Source: Bacteroidales bacterium KHT7 (lineage in GTDB: Bacteria; Bacteroidota; Bacteroidia; Bacteroidales; Bacteroidaceae). From it: a DNA stretch of 64,000 bases. Both the position numbers and the translations under genes were made by a program. Location: assembly GCA_900102385.1 (NCBI GenBank), contig FNBQ01000008.1:1-64000 (forward strand), read 5' to 3'. The notes under the pieces are model-generated. The model searched no databases. It was given only the letters and a program-made list of their open reading frames with translations, and was not told where the DNA came from. This document shows positions 50,063 to 58,028 of this stretch, in pieces (the first letter of the stretch is position 1; each line of letters opens with the position of its first letter).

Positions 50063-50527
50063 ATGATACAGAAAACATTAGTAATACTGAAGCCAAGCTG
50101 CCTGATGCGCGGCTTGATAGGTGAGGTTACAAAGCGATTTGAGCAGAAAGGCTTGCGTTTGGCAGGCATGAAGATGTGTCAGTTAACCGACGAGCAGATG
50201 AGCGAGCACTATGCTCATCACGCAGGGAAGCCATTCTTCCAGCAACTGAAGGATGCCATGACCGTTACTCCGGTGGTTGTGTGCTGCTACGAGGGTGTTG
50301 ATGCCGTTGAGGTTGTAAGACAGCTGGCAGGCCCTACAAATGGCAGAAAGGCTGCTCCGGGCACAATCCGCGGCGATTTGTCTATGTCTTTCCAGGAGAA
50401 CATCGTTCATGCGAGCGACAGCGCAGAAGCCGCTGAGATTGAGCTGAAACGCTTCTTCAACGAAGGCGAGATATTCGACTACGAGAAGCCGGGAATGGAG
50501 TTCATCTACGCTTCGGACGAACTTTAA
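50063..50527 (+). CDS. ndk: Nucleoside diphosphate kinase
   Basis: This 154-aa kinase transfers phosphate between nucleoside triphosphates and diphosphates through a phosphohistidine, H116 in NIVHASDS. Other family marks are TLVILKPS, PTNGRKAAPGTIRGD and the FxEGEIFDY-type end. The frame stays open upstream to 49847, but that region lies over the divergent promoters, and the conserved N-terminus starts at MIQKTLVILKPS, so the start is set at 50063. The usual KPD reads KPS here. It is a single gene with its own promoter and terminator. Confidence 0.95.
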   Translation: MIQKTLVILKPSCLMRGLIGEVTKRFEQKGLRLAGMKMCQLTDEQMSEHYAHHAGKPFFQQLKDAMTVTPVVVCCYEGVDAVEVVRQLAGPTNGRKAAPGTIRGDLSMSFQENIVHASDSAEAAEIELKRFFNEGEIFDYEKPGMEFIYASDEL

Positions 50528-50548
50528 ACGCATTTTTCGTGACGAAAT

Positions 50549-50590
50549 AGTCCGAATCTTCTTTCTTGGGAGATTCGGACTCTTTTTTTT
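50549..50590 (+). terminator. ndk terminator
   Basis: Perfect 11-bp arms AGTCCGAATCT (50549-50559) and AGATTCGGACT (50571-50581), then a run of eight T. It lies 21 bp past the ndk stop. Confidence 0.85.
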
Positions 50591-50641
50591 GTGATTGTTT
50601 TTAATTATTATGCACTTTTTCTGAAAAAAATCTGCAATTAT

Positions 50642-50672
50642 TTTGGCGGAAGAAATAAAACCTTTATATTTG
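50642..50672 (+). promoter_or_regulatory. Promoter of the ABC exporter operon
   Basis: TTTG (50642-50645), 19 bp, then TATATTTG (50665-50672), a full -33/-7 match. The leader is 117 bp. Confidence 0.7.
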
Positions 50673-50789
50673 TACCGTCATATTTAACTATGATACTATA
50701 CTTGCAAACATAAATCGCTGATAGGAAACGCTATATGTACAATCTGATTCGGCATAATATAGAAAAACAATTACTTTAAAAAACAGATT

Positions 50790-51593
50790 ATGATTACAAT
50801 CAAAGACCTCACCTTCGGCTACAAACGCTCGGGTGAAAACGTGTTCAACAACTTTAATCTGGAGATGCACGACAACTGCATCTACGGACTTCTGGGTAAG
50901 AACGCCACAGGCAAATCGACCTTGCTCAACCTTATCAGCGGATTGCTGCTGCCAAAATCGGGCTCAGTCTGTATCGACGGACTGCCATCGGGTGAAAAGA
51001 GCAAGGCTCTGCTCGAAAAACTCTACCTTGTGCCCGAGGAATTCATGTTGCCAAACTGGTCGCTCAAGAAGTACATCGACATCTACCGCCCTTTCTACAA
51101 GGATTTTAGTCAGGAGATTCTTGATTCGTGCTTACGCGAGTTTGAACTGCCAACCGACATGAAGCTCAACAAACTCTCGATGGGAACGAAGAAGAAGGTG
51201 ATGATGAGCTTCGCCTTGGCTACCAACACAAAGGTGCTGCTGATGGATGAGCCTACAAACGGACTCGACATTCCGTCGAAACGACAGTTCCGCAAGGTTA
51301 TTGCCAGTAACATGACCGAAGGCCGCACCATTGTTATCTCTACGCATCAGGTACACGACGTTGAGACGTTGCTCGACCATGTGGCAATCATTGGCCGCGA
51401 TGGCGTTCTGCTCGATTCGAGCACGATGGAGTTGGCTGAGAAATACACTTTTGGGGTGAGTCCTGCGGGCGAAATTCTGTACAGCGAGAAGAGTCTGGAC
51501 GGCGAAATGTGCATGGCACGACGCATTCCCGACGAGGATGAAACGCCTGTAAACTTGGAATTGCTATTCGAATATGTTAACGCAAAACGCTGA
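50790..51593 (+). CDS. ABC transporter ATP-binding protein
   Basis: This 267-aa ATPase has Walker A GKNATGKST (about residues 36-44), signature LSMGTKKK (a loose LSGGQ) and Walker B LLMDEPTNGLD. It resembles the ATPases of ABC-2 or YtrB-like exporters. It is first of four genes: ATPase, two membrane proteins and a GntR regulator. The next gene starts 5 bp after its stop. Cargo is unknown; YtrA-regulated exporters elsewhere often respond to cell-wall-active compounds. Confidence 0.9.
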   Translation: MITIKDLTFGYKRSGENVFNNFNLEMHDNCIYGLLGKNATGKSTLLNLISGLLLPKSGSVCIDGLPSGEKSKALLEKLYLVPEEFMLPNWSLKKYIDIYRPFYKDFSQEILDSCLREFELPTDMKLNKLSMGTKKKVMMSFALATNTKVLLMDEPTNGLDIPSKRQFRKVIASNMTEGRTIVISTHQVHDVETLLDHVAIIGRDGVLLDSSTMELAEKYTFGVSPAGEILYSEKSLDGEMCMARRIPDEDETPVNLELLFEYVNAKR

Positions 51594-51598
51594 AAATC

Positions 51599-52291
51599 AT
51601 GAAGAATCTTATTCGATTTTTGTGGATGAAAGAACGGTTCAACCATCTGTGGACTTTTCTTGTCATTTGGCTGATAGGGACATTAATTGCTGTTCTGATG
51701 GAAGGTGACGAGGAGAGAGTGGTTTGTTGTGTTGCGGCAGAAATATTATTTGTTGCCTCTTTCCGTTTTAATAGAATAATTAATGTTTTTTTTGATAAAA
51801 CTAATTTTCTGTTGCCTGTCGGTATATGGCAAAAATATTTGTCGATATTGCTGTTTGAAATTCTGTTTTCGATAGTTGTTTGGATGCTTGCTGGTGTCAT
51901 GGCTCTATTAAGTGGAAAGATGGTGTTGCTGTGTATGGGCTATGGCGCAGATTCTATTGATATGATGCGTATTTGTACTTATATTCTGCAGCATAATGTT
52001 ATTCTGGCTTATACCCCTTTTGCTTGCCTTGTTGTTTTTTCTCTGTATGTCTATAAGGATTGGTTTGATCCGTTTTTTGTGTTTTTGGGATTGTATAAGA
52101 TTCCTCAGTTGATATTAAAAAACTTTGATGGCATACCGTCCGATCAAACAATAGTAATTGTTTTGTTGCTTTCTACTGTTGTCATGTTGCCTGTATCGTG
52201 GTTTGTATTCAAGCATGTGCAGTACGACAGAATTAAATCTCACGAGATGAATGGAAAAATCTGGAAGTCGGGAGAATGGTTAAAAAGCTAA
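51599..52291 (+). CDS. Membrane subunit of the ABC exporter, 1
   Basis: This 230-aa protein has about six hydrophobic segments and no enzyme motif. It is 5 bp after the ATPase gene and is likely one permease subunit. Sequence family is not recognised; its size and context are those of ABC-2-like permeases in YtrA-type operons. It has many Phe and aromatic residues near the segment ends. The similarly built membrane protein encoded 16 bp downstream could be its dimer partner. Confidence 0.7.
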   Translation: MKNLIRFLWMKERFNHLWTFLVIWLIGTLIAVLMEGDEERVVCCVAAEILFVASFRFNRIINVFFDKTNFLLPVGIWQKYLSILLFEILFSIVVWMLAGVMALLSGKMVLLCMGYGADSIDMMRICTYILQHNVILAYTPFACLVVFSLYVYKDWFDPFFVFLGLYKIPQLILKNFDGIPSDQTIVIVLLLSTVVMLPVSWFVFKHVQYDRIKSHEMNGKIWKSGEWLKS

Positions 52292-52307
52292 TTGTCAAAT
52301 AATAAAA

Positions 52308-52934
52308 ATGAGTATTATGTTACGATATAAAGCATTTCTGAAGTTAGAGACAATTTTTGTATTGTTTATGAGTGTTTTTTTGTCTTTGTTCTTAACCGTT
52401 TTGGCGAATCTCTTTCCGCGAGATTTTGTAGGTGTTATGCAGTATTTTGTTCCATTGGGCATTGCTCAGATGATGGGCTTTTTGGTCGTGCAGTCATTGC
52501 GTAGCAGAACGATACTGCTGCTTCCCGTTTCGCCAGTAACCAAATATGTGTTCTGTTGGATGCGTCAGTTTGTGATGTTCATTGTATTTTTACTTTTGAC
52601 TGTTTTGTGGAAATATTTGATGGCTTGCATTTATGGTGGCGACGCGATTCTTGTTCCGATAGATGTATTGTCTGCGAAAGAGTATTTGTTGCTTATATTT
52701 GCTGAAAGTTTGACTATCTTTTGTACAATTTTGTTCAGACACATTAACATACAAATGTCATGTGTCTTTGTAATAATTGTCGGCTTTGCATTGTTTGGCT
52801 CGAATACACATGAGTTTTTAGATAGCGGAATAGTGCTTGGTGCAATCCTTCTGCTTTCTGTTCTGTTGAACATTGGCAGTTATCTGATTTTTAAACGCTG
52901 TCAGCCAGCAAATAACGGTCTTTTAATGATATGA
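52308..52934 (+). CDS. Membrane subunit of the ABC exporter, 2
   Basis: This 208-aa protein has about six hydrophobic segments. It is 16 bp after the first membrane gene and overlaps the GntR gene by 4 bp, so the four genes are one transcript. No clear family. An in-frame ATG at 52317 is a possible alternative start. Together with the preceding protein it would form the channel of the exporter. Confidence 0.7.
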   Translation: MSIMLRYKAFLKLETIFVLFMSVFLSLFLTVLANLFPRDFVGVMQYFVPLGIAQMMGFLVVQSLRSRTILLLPVSPVTKYVFCWMRQFVMFIVFLLLTVLWKYLMACIYGGDAILVPIDVLSAKEYLLLIFAESLTIFCTILFRHINIQMSCVFVIIVGFALFGSNTHEFLDSGIVLGAILLLSVLLNIGSYLIFKRCQPANNGLLMI

Positions 52935-53287
52935 TTTCATCTAACGAGAAGACAATCTTCGGCAAGGTGGCATATCTCATCTGCGAGGAGATTCTGAAGG
53001 GCAACTACAACGAGGAAGACCGTATTCCGGGCGTGCGCGACCTTGCCGCGACCTACGAAATCAACTACAATACGGTTATCCGCGCCATGGAGGTGCTGCA
53101 ACGCGAGGAGATTGTGTACCAGAAACGCGGCATCGGCTATTTTGTCTGTACCGATGCCAAGAAACGACTGAGAAAGGCTCAGCGCGAGGAATTCATGCAG
53201 AAGACTCTGCCCGAAATCTTCCGTCAGGCCCGTCTGCTTGACATCGGGCTCGATGCCATAGCCGAGGCGTGGGAGAAAACGAAATGA
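52931..53287 (+). CDS. GntR-family regulator, YtrA type
   Basis: This 118-aa protein is a short GntR winged helix with no large ligand domain (IPGVRDLAATYEINYNTVIRAMEVLQREEIVYQKRGIGYFV). It is the last gene of the exporter operon and likely represses it. In most YtrA operons this regulator is encoded first, so the position at the end is less usual. The protein is intact and runs into a strong terminator. Confidence 0.88.
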   Translation: MISSNEKTIFGKVAYLICEEILKGNYNEEDRIPGVRDLAATYEINYNTVIRAMEVLQREEIVYQKRGIGYFVCTDAKKRLRKAQREEFMQKTLPEIFRQARLLDIGLDAIAEAWEKTK

Positions 53288-53313
53288 CATCCGTGTCTCT
53301 CTTGAGGCATACG

Positions 53314-53367
53314 AAAAAAAGAATCCGCAACATCTGTCTGTAAAAAGATGCTGCGGATTCTTTTTTT
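53314..53367. terminator. Bidirectional terminator between convergent genes
   Basis: A 22-bp stem with one wobble (53314-53335 and 53346-53367) starts with seven A and ends with seven T, so it works in both directions. It separates the GntR gene from the AGCS symporter gene and overlaps the last bases of the latter by two. Confidence 0.85.
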
Positions 53368-54727
53368 ATTCCTCCTCGGGAGCGTCCTCTTCAAGATTGC
53401 CCTCCCACAGATATTTTCGCGTCTCGCTTACCAGAACCTTCGAAAGGAATACGAGCGACAGCAGATTCGGTATCGCCATCAGCGCGTTGAAGCAGTCGGC
53501 AAGGTCCCACACAAGTTTCAGATTCAGCACAGCACCAAAGAAAACGGCTATAATCCACAAAACTCGGTAACTCCAGATGAACTTGTGCCCCAGCAGATAT
53601 TCGATGGTCCGCTCGGCGTAATAGCTCCATCCCAAGATGGTTGAAAAGGCAAAGGTGATGATGCCGAACGTTAGGATTGGCGTTCCAAGATACGGAATCT
53701 TGCTGAATGCGACCTTGGTCAGCGCGCCGCCGTCGTGATAGTCTATATCCGGAAAGGCAATAATACTGCTAACGAGCATGATGCCAGTGATGGCACATAC
53801 CACCACGGTGTCCCAGAATGTTCCCGTTGACGATACCAGAGCCTGACGCACCGGGTTGCGCGTGCGTGCTGCTGCCGCGGCAATAGGAGCAGAGCCCATT
53901 CCCGACTCGTTGCTGAACAATCCTCGTGCAATGCCGTATCGTGCTGCAATCATCACCGTAGAGCCGACGAAGCCGCCTCCGGCAGCCTGCGGATGGAATG
54001 CAGAATCGATTATAACGCTAATTGCCTGCCCAATATAGGCATGATTTATGCAGAGAATATAAAAGCATCCCAGAACATACATTATCGCCATAAAAGGCAC
54101 GAAAGCCGTGCATACCTTGGCTATGCCCTTTATTCCGCCAATGATGACGAGAGCCACCAGAATAGCTGTTATTGCGCCCGTAATCCACGCTTCTATGCCG
54201 TAGCTCTCGTGAAGAAGCATCGAAATAGAGTTTGCCTGTACGGTATTGCCAATTCCGAAGGCGGCAACAGATGTAAACACGGCAAACATAATGGCGAGCG
54301 TCTTGCAGTTAAGCCCCTTTTCGAGGGCGTACATCGGTCCGCCGAGCATTTTGCCTTTGTCGGTCTTTACGCGGTATTTAATGGCCAAAAGTCCCTCGGC
54401 ATACTTCGTTGCGATGCCGAATACGCCTGTGAGCCAGCACCACAGCACCGCTCCCGGACCTCCGAGGGCTATTGCCGTTGCCACTCCCACGATGTTTCCT
54501 GTGCCGATGGTGGCGGCAAGCGATGTGGCGAGCGCTCCAAACTGGCTGACGTCGCCGTCGGCATCCTTGTCCTTCTTAACCGACAGCTTGATGCCCGTAA
54601 ACAGTTTGCGCTGCGGAAATCTCAGAATTATAGTCAGATAGATGTGGATTCCCACAAGAAGTATCATCATTGGCCATCCCCACAGGAATGAGCTGATATC
54701 ACCAATTATGCTTTCGAATTTTTCCAT
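53366..54727 (-). CDS. Alanine/glycine:cation symporter (AGCS)
   Basis: This 453-aa inner-membrane transporter has about ten to eleven hydrophobic helices. The AGCS marks GTGNIVGVATAI and NESGMGSAPIAAAAARTRNPVRQ are clear. It takes up alanine or glycine with sodium or protons. It is the third gene of a minus-strand operon behind two DUF4230 proteins, 6 bp after the second. The C-terminus is acidic (DAPEEE). Link between amino-acid uptake and DUF4230 proteins is not known to me. Confidence 0.92.
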   Translation of the reverse strand: MEKFESIIGDISSFLWGWPMMILLVGIHIYLTIILRFPQRKLFTGIKLSVKKDKDADGDVSQFGALATSLAATIGTGNIVGVATAIALGGPGAVLWCWLTGVFGIATKYAEGLLAIKYRVKTDKGKMLGGPMYALEKGLNCKTLAIMFAVFTSVAAFGIGNTVQANSISMLLHESYGIEAWITGAITAILVALVIIGGIKGIAKVCTAFVPFMAIMYVLGCFYILCINHAYIGQAISVIIDSAFHPQAAGGGFVGSTVMIAARYGIARGLFSNESGMGSAPIAAAAARTRNPVRQALVSSTGTFWDTVVVCAITGIMLVSSIIAFPDIDYHDGGALTKVAFSKIPYLGTPILTFGIITFAFSTILGWSYYAERTIEYLLGHKFIWSYRVLWIIAVFFGAVLNLKLVWDLADCFNALMAIPNLLSLVFLSKVLVSETRKYLWEGNLEEDAPEEE

Positions 54728-54733
54728 GCCTTT

Positions 54734-55474
54734 TTATTTGCCGAAGGTTAGTTCTACGTTGTTGTATCCAAACGAGCGGAAGAATTTTGTAAGTTGCTGT
54801 CGTGCCGTTTCTTCGGCTTTCTTTCGGTTTTGTGCCGAGAAGCCTTTCTGTAGCATCATGCGGCGCGCCTTCTGATACATGCGCTCCTTGTCGTTGCCAG
54901 TCCATGAGCCGTCCTCGTAGAACGAGCGGGTGTTTGCCTCGTCGATAAAATTCTTGTCGAGCACCTTGATTGCCGGCAGACTGGCGCGAAGAGTGTCGCC
55001 CTGAGTGGTTAGCCATCCGTCCTTACATTCGTGCATGTCTATGCCTATGCGTACCGTGCCTTTGTATATGCGTGCAAGCGTGCTTGTGCCCGTAAAGAAA
55101 CCTTTTTTCGTGGTGTCTACAAGTTCTTCCATATTTACCGAAAGAAACTCCCATTCGCCAATCTCCTCTATGCTTCGGATTTCTGCCGGAGTGATGTCGA
55201 TGCGTTCGTCGCGTACAATCTCGAAGCTCGTAGCCGTATTGTACACCATCTTCGTGATGGCGTATGCCGTGCCTATTGCGATGGCAACCACAATGCACGT
55301 CAGTTTCCAGTGCTCGCGTGCGAATTTCACTACTGCTGCGCCCGGAATCAGCCTTTTCAGTCGTCTTATCCACTTGTTTTCGGGCTTCTTCTCGCCATTG
55401 ACGGTAGTGCCGTTGCCGGCAGAAATCTGTTCTTCGGCAGCCTTGTTTTCGGGTTTGATATTGTGCTCTTCCAT
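54734..55474 (-). CDS. DUF4230-family membrane protein
   Basis: This 246-aa protein has a Lys/Glu-rich N-terminus, one membrane helix (about 58-75) and an outer domain of the DUF4230 kind (VYNTATSFEIVRDE, TVRIGIDMHE, RASLPAIKVLDKNFI). The end is a helical region with many Lys and Arg. DUF4230 proteins are poorly understood. It is 2 bp after a paralogous lipoprotein-type gene and 6 bp before the AGCS symporter gene. Confidence 0.75.
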   Translation of the reverse strand: MEEHNIKPENKAAEEQISAGNGTTVNGEKKPENKWIRRLKRLIPGAAVVKFAREHWKLTCIVVAIAIGTAYAITKMVYNTATSFEIVRDERIDITPAEIRSIEEIGEWEFLSVNMEELVDTTKKGFFTGTSTLARIYKGTVRIGIDMHECKDGWLTTQGDTLRASLPAIKVLDKNFIDEANTRSFYEDGSWTGNDKERMYQKARRMMLQKGFSAQNRKKAEETARQQLTKFFRSFGYNNVELTFGK

Positions 55475-55476
55475 CG

Positions 55477-56160
55477 TTATTTCTTTAATTTCATTGTGTT
55501 TCCTTCCAGAATGCCGATGAGGGCATCGCCCATGTATTGCTGAGGGAATTCAACGGTTATGTCCTCTTCCTTATAGCCCATTTTTACGAGCATAGGAATG
55601 ATGATGCGCGCCGCTCCGTCGCGTGTGCTCTCGATGATGCCAAGTTCGGGAATGCTCTCGATGATGCTTGCCATGCCCTGTTGCTCAAAGTTGCTCATCT
55701 CCTCGTCGCTGTAGTTTGAGCGCGAGAAAGAGACGTACTGCTTTATGCCGTTGTGGTCAACCTTTGAGCCCGACACGATGATGTGCGGTTCAGGCAAGAT
55801 TACGGTTATCTTGCCGTTTGGCATCTTGCGTATGTTGTTCTCGCTGAACGAACTCATGTCAACGTAGCCTTTCAGCGTGGCATCAATCGGAATGGCAATC
55901 TTGCGGTCGGCAAGCGGCAGTTTCATGCTGAATTTCTTTGCAAAGAACGAGCCGTTCAGCCTTACAACATCGTCGTGAGTGATAATCTTATGAATCTGAT
56001 ATTCAGAAGTATATAACTTTGCACTCTGGCTTACGCGAAGAATGAGTTGCGGGATGGAGTCGCGCGCGTCCTCGGTGGCAGGCTTGCTTTCTTCCTTCTT
56101 GCCGCACGATGCAAGCAGCACGAGCGACAGGGCGAATACCGTTTTAACAAATTTGCTCAT
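55477..56160 (-). CDS. DUF4230-family lipoprotein
   Basis: This 227-aa protein has a lipobox LASC (about C19) and a DUF4230-like domain (YEI/YQIHKIITHDDV, IDATLKGYVDMSSF, ITVILPEPHIIV). It is first in a three-gene operon with a second DUF4230 protein and an AGCS symporter, and a -7 box TAAGTTTG (56214-56207) lies 46 bp upstream. No catalytic residues are evident. The tandem pair suggests a hetero-complex at the membrane. Confidence 0.78.
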   Translation of the reverse strand: MSKFVKTVFALSLVLLASCGKKEESKPATEDARDSIPQLILRVSQSAKLYTSEYQIHKIITHDDVVRLNGSFFAKKFSMKLPLADRKIAIPIDATLKGYVDMSSFSENNIRKMPNGKITVILPEPHIIVSGSKVDHNGIKQYVSFSRSNYSDEEMSNFEQQGMASIIESIPELGIIESTRDGAARIIIPMLVKMGYKEEDITVEFPQQYMGDALIGILEGNTMKLKK

Positions 56161-56578
56161 TGTCTGGATTATGTTATTTTGGCATTATTCTGTAGAAAAA
56201 GTGGTGCAAACTTACATAAAAAAAATGATATACGTCCCAGAAGTTCGAAAAAACACTTTCTGCACTTTCTTAAATTCTTTCCGCCATTTGCCGATTTATC
56301 TCTTTTAAATGGTATTTTATGTGAAATTACGGAAATGTTGCTTATTTATCGTTATTTATTCTTTAATTGTATAATTTATGTGTATTTTCTAAACAGAAAG
56401 TTTGTCAGATAAAAATAAAATGCAGATATTTGCATCGTAAAATTCCATTAGATAAATCTACTAAGGATATTATAACACAAATTAAGACATTGGGACAAAG
56501 AAATTTGCTATTTAGGTGTTAAGAAATTTATATAAGGATTGATACATAAAATATGTTGAGTTTTTAGTTTTCTCATGG

Positions 56579-56609
56579 AAAGGATTCGTTGTGAAACGAA
56601 TCCTTTTTT
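56579..56609 (+). terminator. Orphan rho-independent terminator
   Basis: AAAGGATTCGTT (56579-56590), loop GTGA, then AACGAATCCTTT (56595-56606) and more T. A perfect 12-bp stem with no plus-strand gene before it. Confidence 0.8.
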
Positions 56610-56696
56610 AATGCTGTGTAGCTTTGGATATAGCCGTTTGCTTTTCTGCGACAAATAAAAACGGTCTTTTTAAAACCTCCTTCTGAAATAATTTCT

Positions 56697-56704
56697 TATC
56701 TTTG
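56697..56704 (+). promoter_or_regulatory. glf -7 box, probably leaderless
   Basis: TATCTTTG ends only 5 bp before the glf ATG at 56710. Transcription would begin at or next to the start codon. Confidence 0.55.
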
Positions 56705-56709
56705 CAAGC

Positions 56710-57843
56710 ATGAAAAACAAAGATTTTGACTATCTCATTGTCGGTGCAGGCCTGTTTGGCAGCACCTTTGCATACAGGGCTCATCGGGCAGGACTGCGTT
56801 GTCTGGTTATCGACAAAAGACCTCATTTGGGCGGTAACATCTATTGCGAGGACATTGAGGGAATCCACGTCCACAAGTACGGTGCGCACATCTTCCACAC
56901 ATCCAACAAAGAGGTGTGGGACTTCGTCAATTCGATAGTCGAGTTTAACAGATACACCAACTCGCCGGTGGCAAACTACAAGGGTAGACTCTTCAATCTG
57001 CCTTTCAACATGAATACGTTCTACCAGATGTGGGGCGTAACTACTCCGGCAATGGCAATGGCTAAGATTGAGGAGCAGAAGAGACTGGCCGTGGAGGCTC
57101 TGGACGGTCGCGAGCCGTCTAACCTCGAGGAACAGGCTCTCGTCTTGGTCGGAAAAGACATCTTCGAGATGCTGATAAAGGAATATACCGAGAAACAGTG
57201 GGGGCGAAAATGCTCCGAACTTCCGGCATTTATTATAAAGCGACTGCCAGTGCGGTTGGTATTCGACAATAACTATTTCAACGACAAGTATCAGGGCATT
57301 CCGATAGGAGGCTACAACAGGCTCACAGAGGGCTTGCTGAGAGGCATTGAGTGCAGGACAAACGTTGATTTTTTCAAGTCGGAATTCAAGGACGGCTGGC
57401 GTGATATTGCTAACAAAATGGTCTACACAGGCGCAATAGACGAGTATTTCGGCTTCAGACTTGGAAAACTCGACTGGCGCACCGTCTCGTTCAAGACGAG
57501 GGTAGAGGATATGCCTAACTATCAGGGAAATGCCGTTGTAAACTACACATCGCATGAGCAACCTTACACACGAGTGATTGAGCACAAGCATTTCGAGATG
57601 TTCGGTCAGGAGGTTTACGACTGCCCAAAGACCGTTATAAGCGAGGAATATTCAACCGAATATGATGACGGAATGGAACCTTACTACCCAGTAAACGACG
57701 AACGCAACAACGCTTTGGCCGAGCAATACAGAAAGTTGGCTTCACAAGAGTCTGGCGTGCTGTTTGGCGGCCGTCTGGCGCAATATAAGTACTTTGACAT
57801 GGCTCCGATAATAGAGCAGGTTTTAGGGTTTGAAATTGAGTGA
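56710..57843 (+). CDS. glf: UDP-galactopyranose mutase
   Basis: This 377-aa flavoenzyme converts UDP-galactopyranose to UDP-galactofuranose for glycan synthesis. The FAD site is LIVGAGLFGSTFA (residues 8-20), followed by RPHLGGNIYCE and HKYGAHIFHT typical of Glf. The C-terminal part FGGRLAQYKYFDM closes the flavin site. It stands alone, outside any capsule or O-antigen cluster visible here. The start is fixed by the conserved N-terminus. Confidence 0.96.
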   Translation: MKNKDFDYLIVGAGLFGSTFAYRAHRAGLRCLVIDKRPHLGGNIYCEDIEGIHVHKYGAHIFHTSNKEVWDFVNSIVEFNRYTNSPVANYKGRLFNLPFNMNTFYQMWGVTTPAMAMAKIEEQKRLAVEALDGREPSNLEEQALVLVGKDIFEMLIKEYTEKQWGRKCSELPAFIIKRLPVRLVFDNNYFNDKYQGIPIGGYNRLTEGLLRGIECRTNVDFFKSEFKDGWRDIANKMVYTGAIDEYFGFRLGKLDWRTVSFKTRVEDMPNYQGNAVVNYTSHEQPYTRVIEHKHFEMFGQEVYDCPKTVISEEYSTEYDDGMEPYYPVNDERNNALAEQYRKLASQESGVLFGGRLAQYKYFDMAPIIEQVLGFEIE

Positions 57844-57903
57844 TAATGTCTTGTCGAAGCGTTCTTTCAATAACTTCGATTGTTTGTAATTAGAATTACA
57901 CCG

Positions 57904-57934
57904 AAAAACGAAAATACAGTCTTCGTTTTTTTTT
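57904..57934 (+). terminator. glf terminator
   Basis: AAAAACGAA (57904-57912) and TTCGTTTTT (57922-57930) with a 9-nt loop, followed by further T. Confidence 0.7.
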
Positions 57935-57952
57935 GTTTGTCTACAAAAAGCA

Positions 57953-57988
57953 AGCAAAGTCATAACCTTCGCAGGTGATGACTTTGCT
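57953..57988 (-). terminator. glnN terminator
   Basis: AGCAAAGTCAT (57953-57963) and ATGACTTTGCT (57978-57988) form a perfect 11-bp stem with an inner CCT/AGG pair. On the minus strand TGCTTTTTG follows. It lies 40 bp past the glnN stop. Confidence 0.75.
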
Positions 57989-58028
57989 AATTTAAAAACA
58001 ACCAACAAAAGAAATAGATAACTCTATT

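Larger units (their letters stand above)
56161..56709. other. AT-rich spacer with orphan terminator
   Basis: This 549-bp spacer between divergent genes has no coding frame I can support. It holds a -7 box for the DUF4230 operon (56207-56214, minus), a terminator with no gene before it (56579-56609) and the glf -7 box. A small RNA ending at the terminator is possible. Confidence 0.55.

Noticed and set aside
56161-56709. tRNA, tmRNA or 6S RNA gene
   Set aside because: No cloverleaf, CCA or conserved core was found in this spacer; only the terminator is clear.
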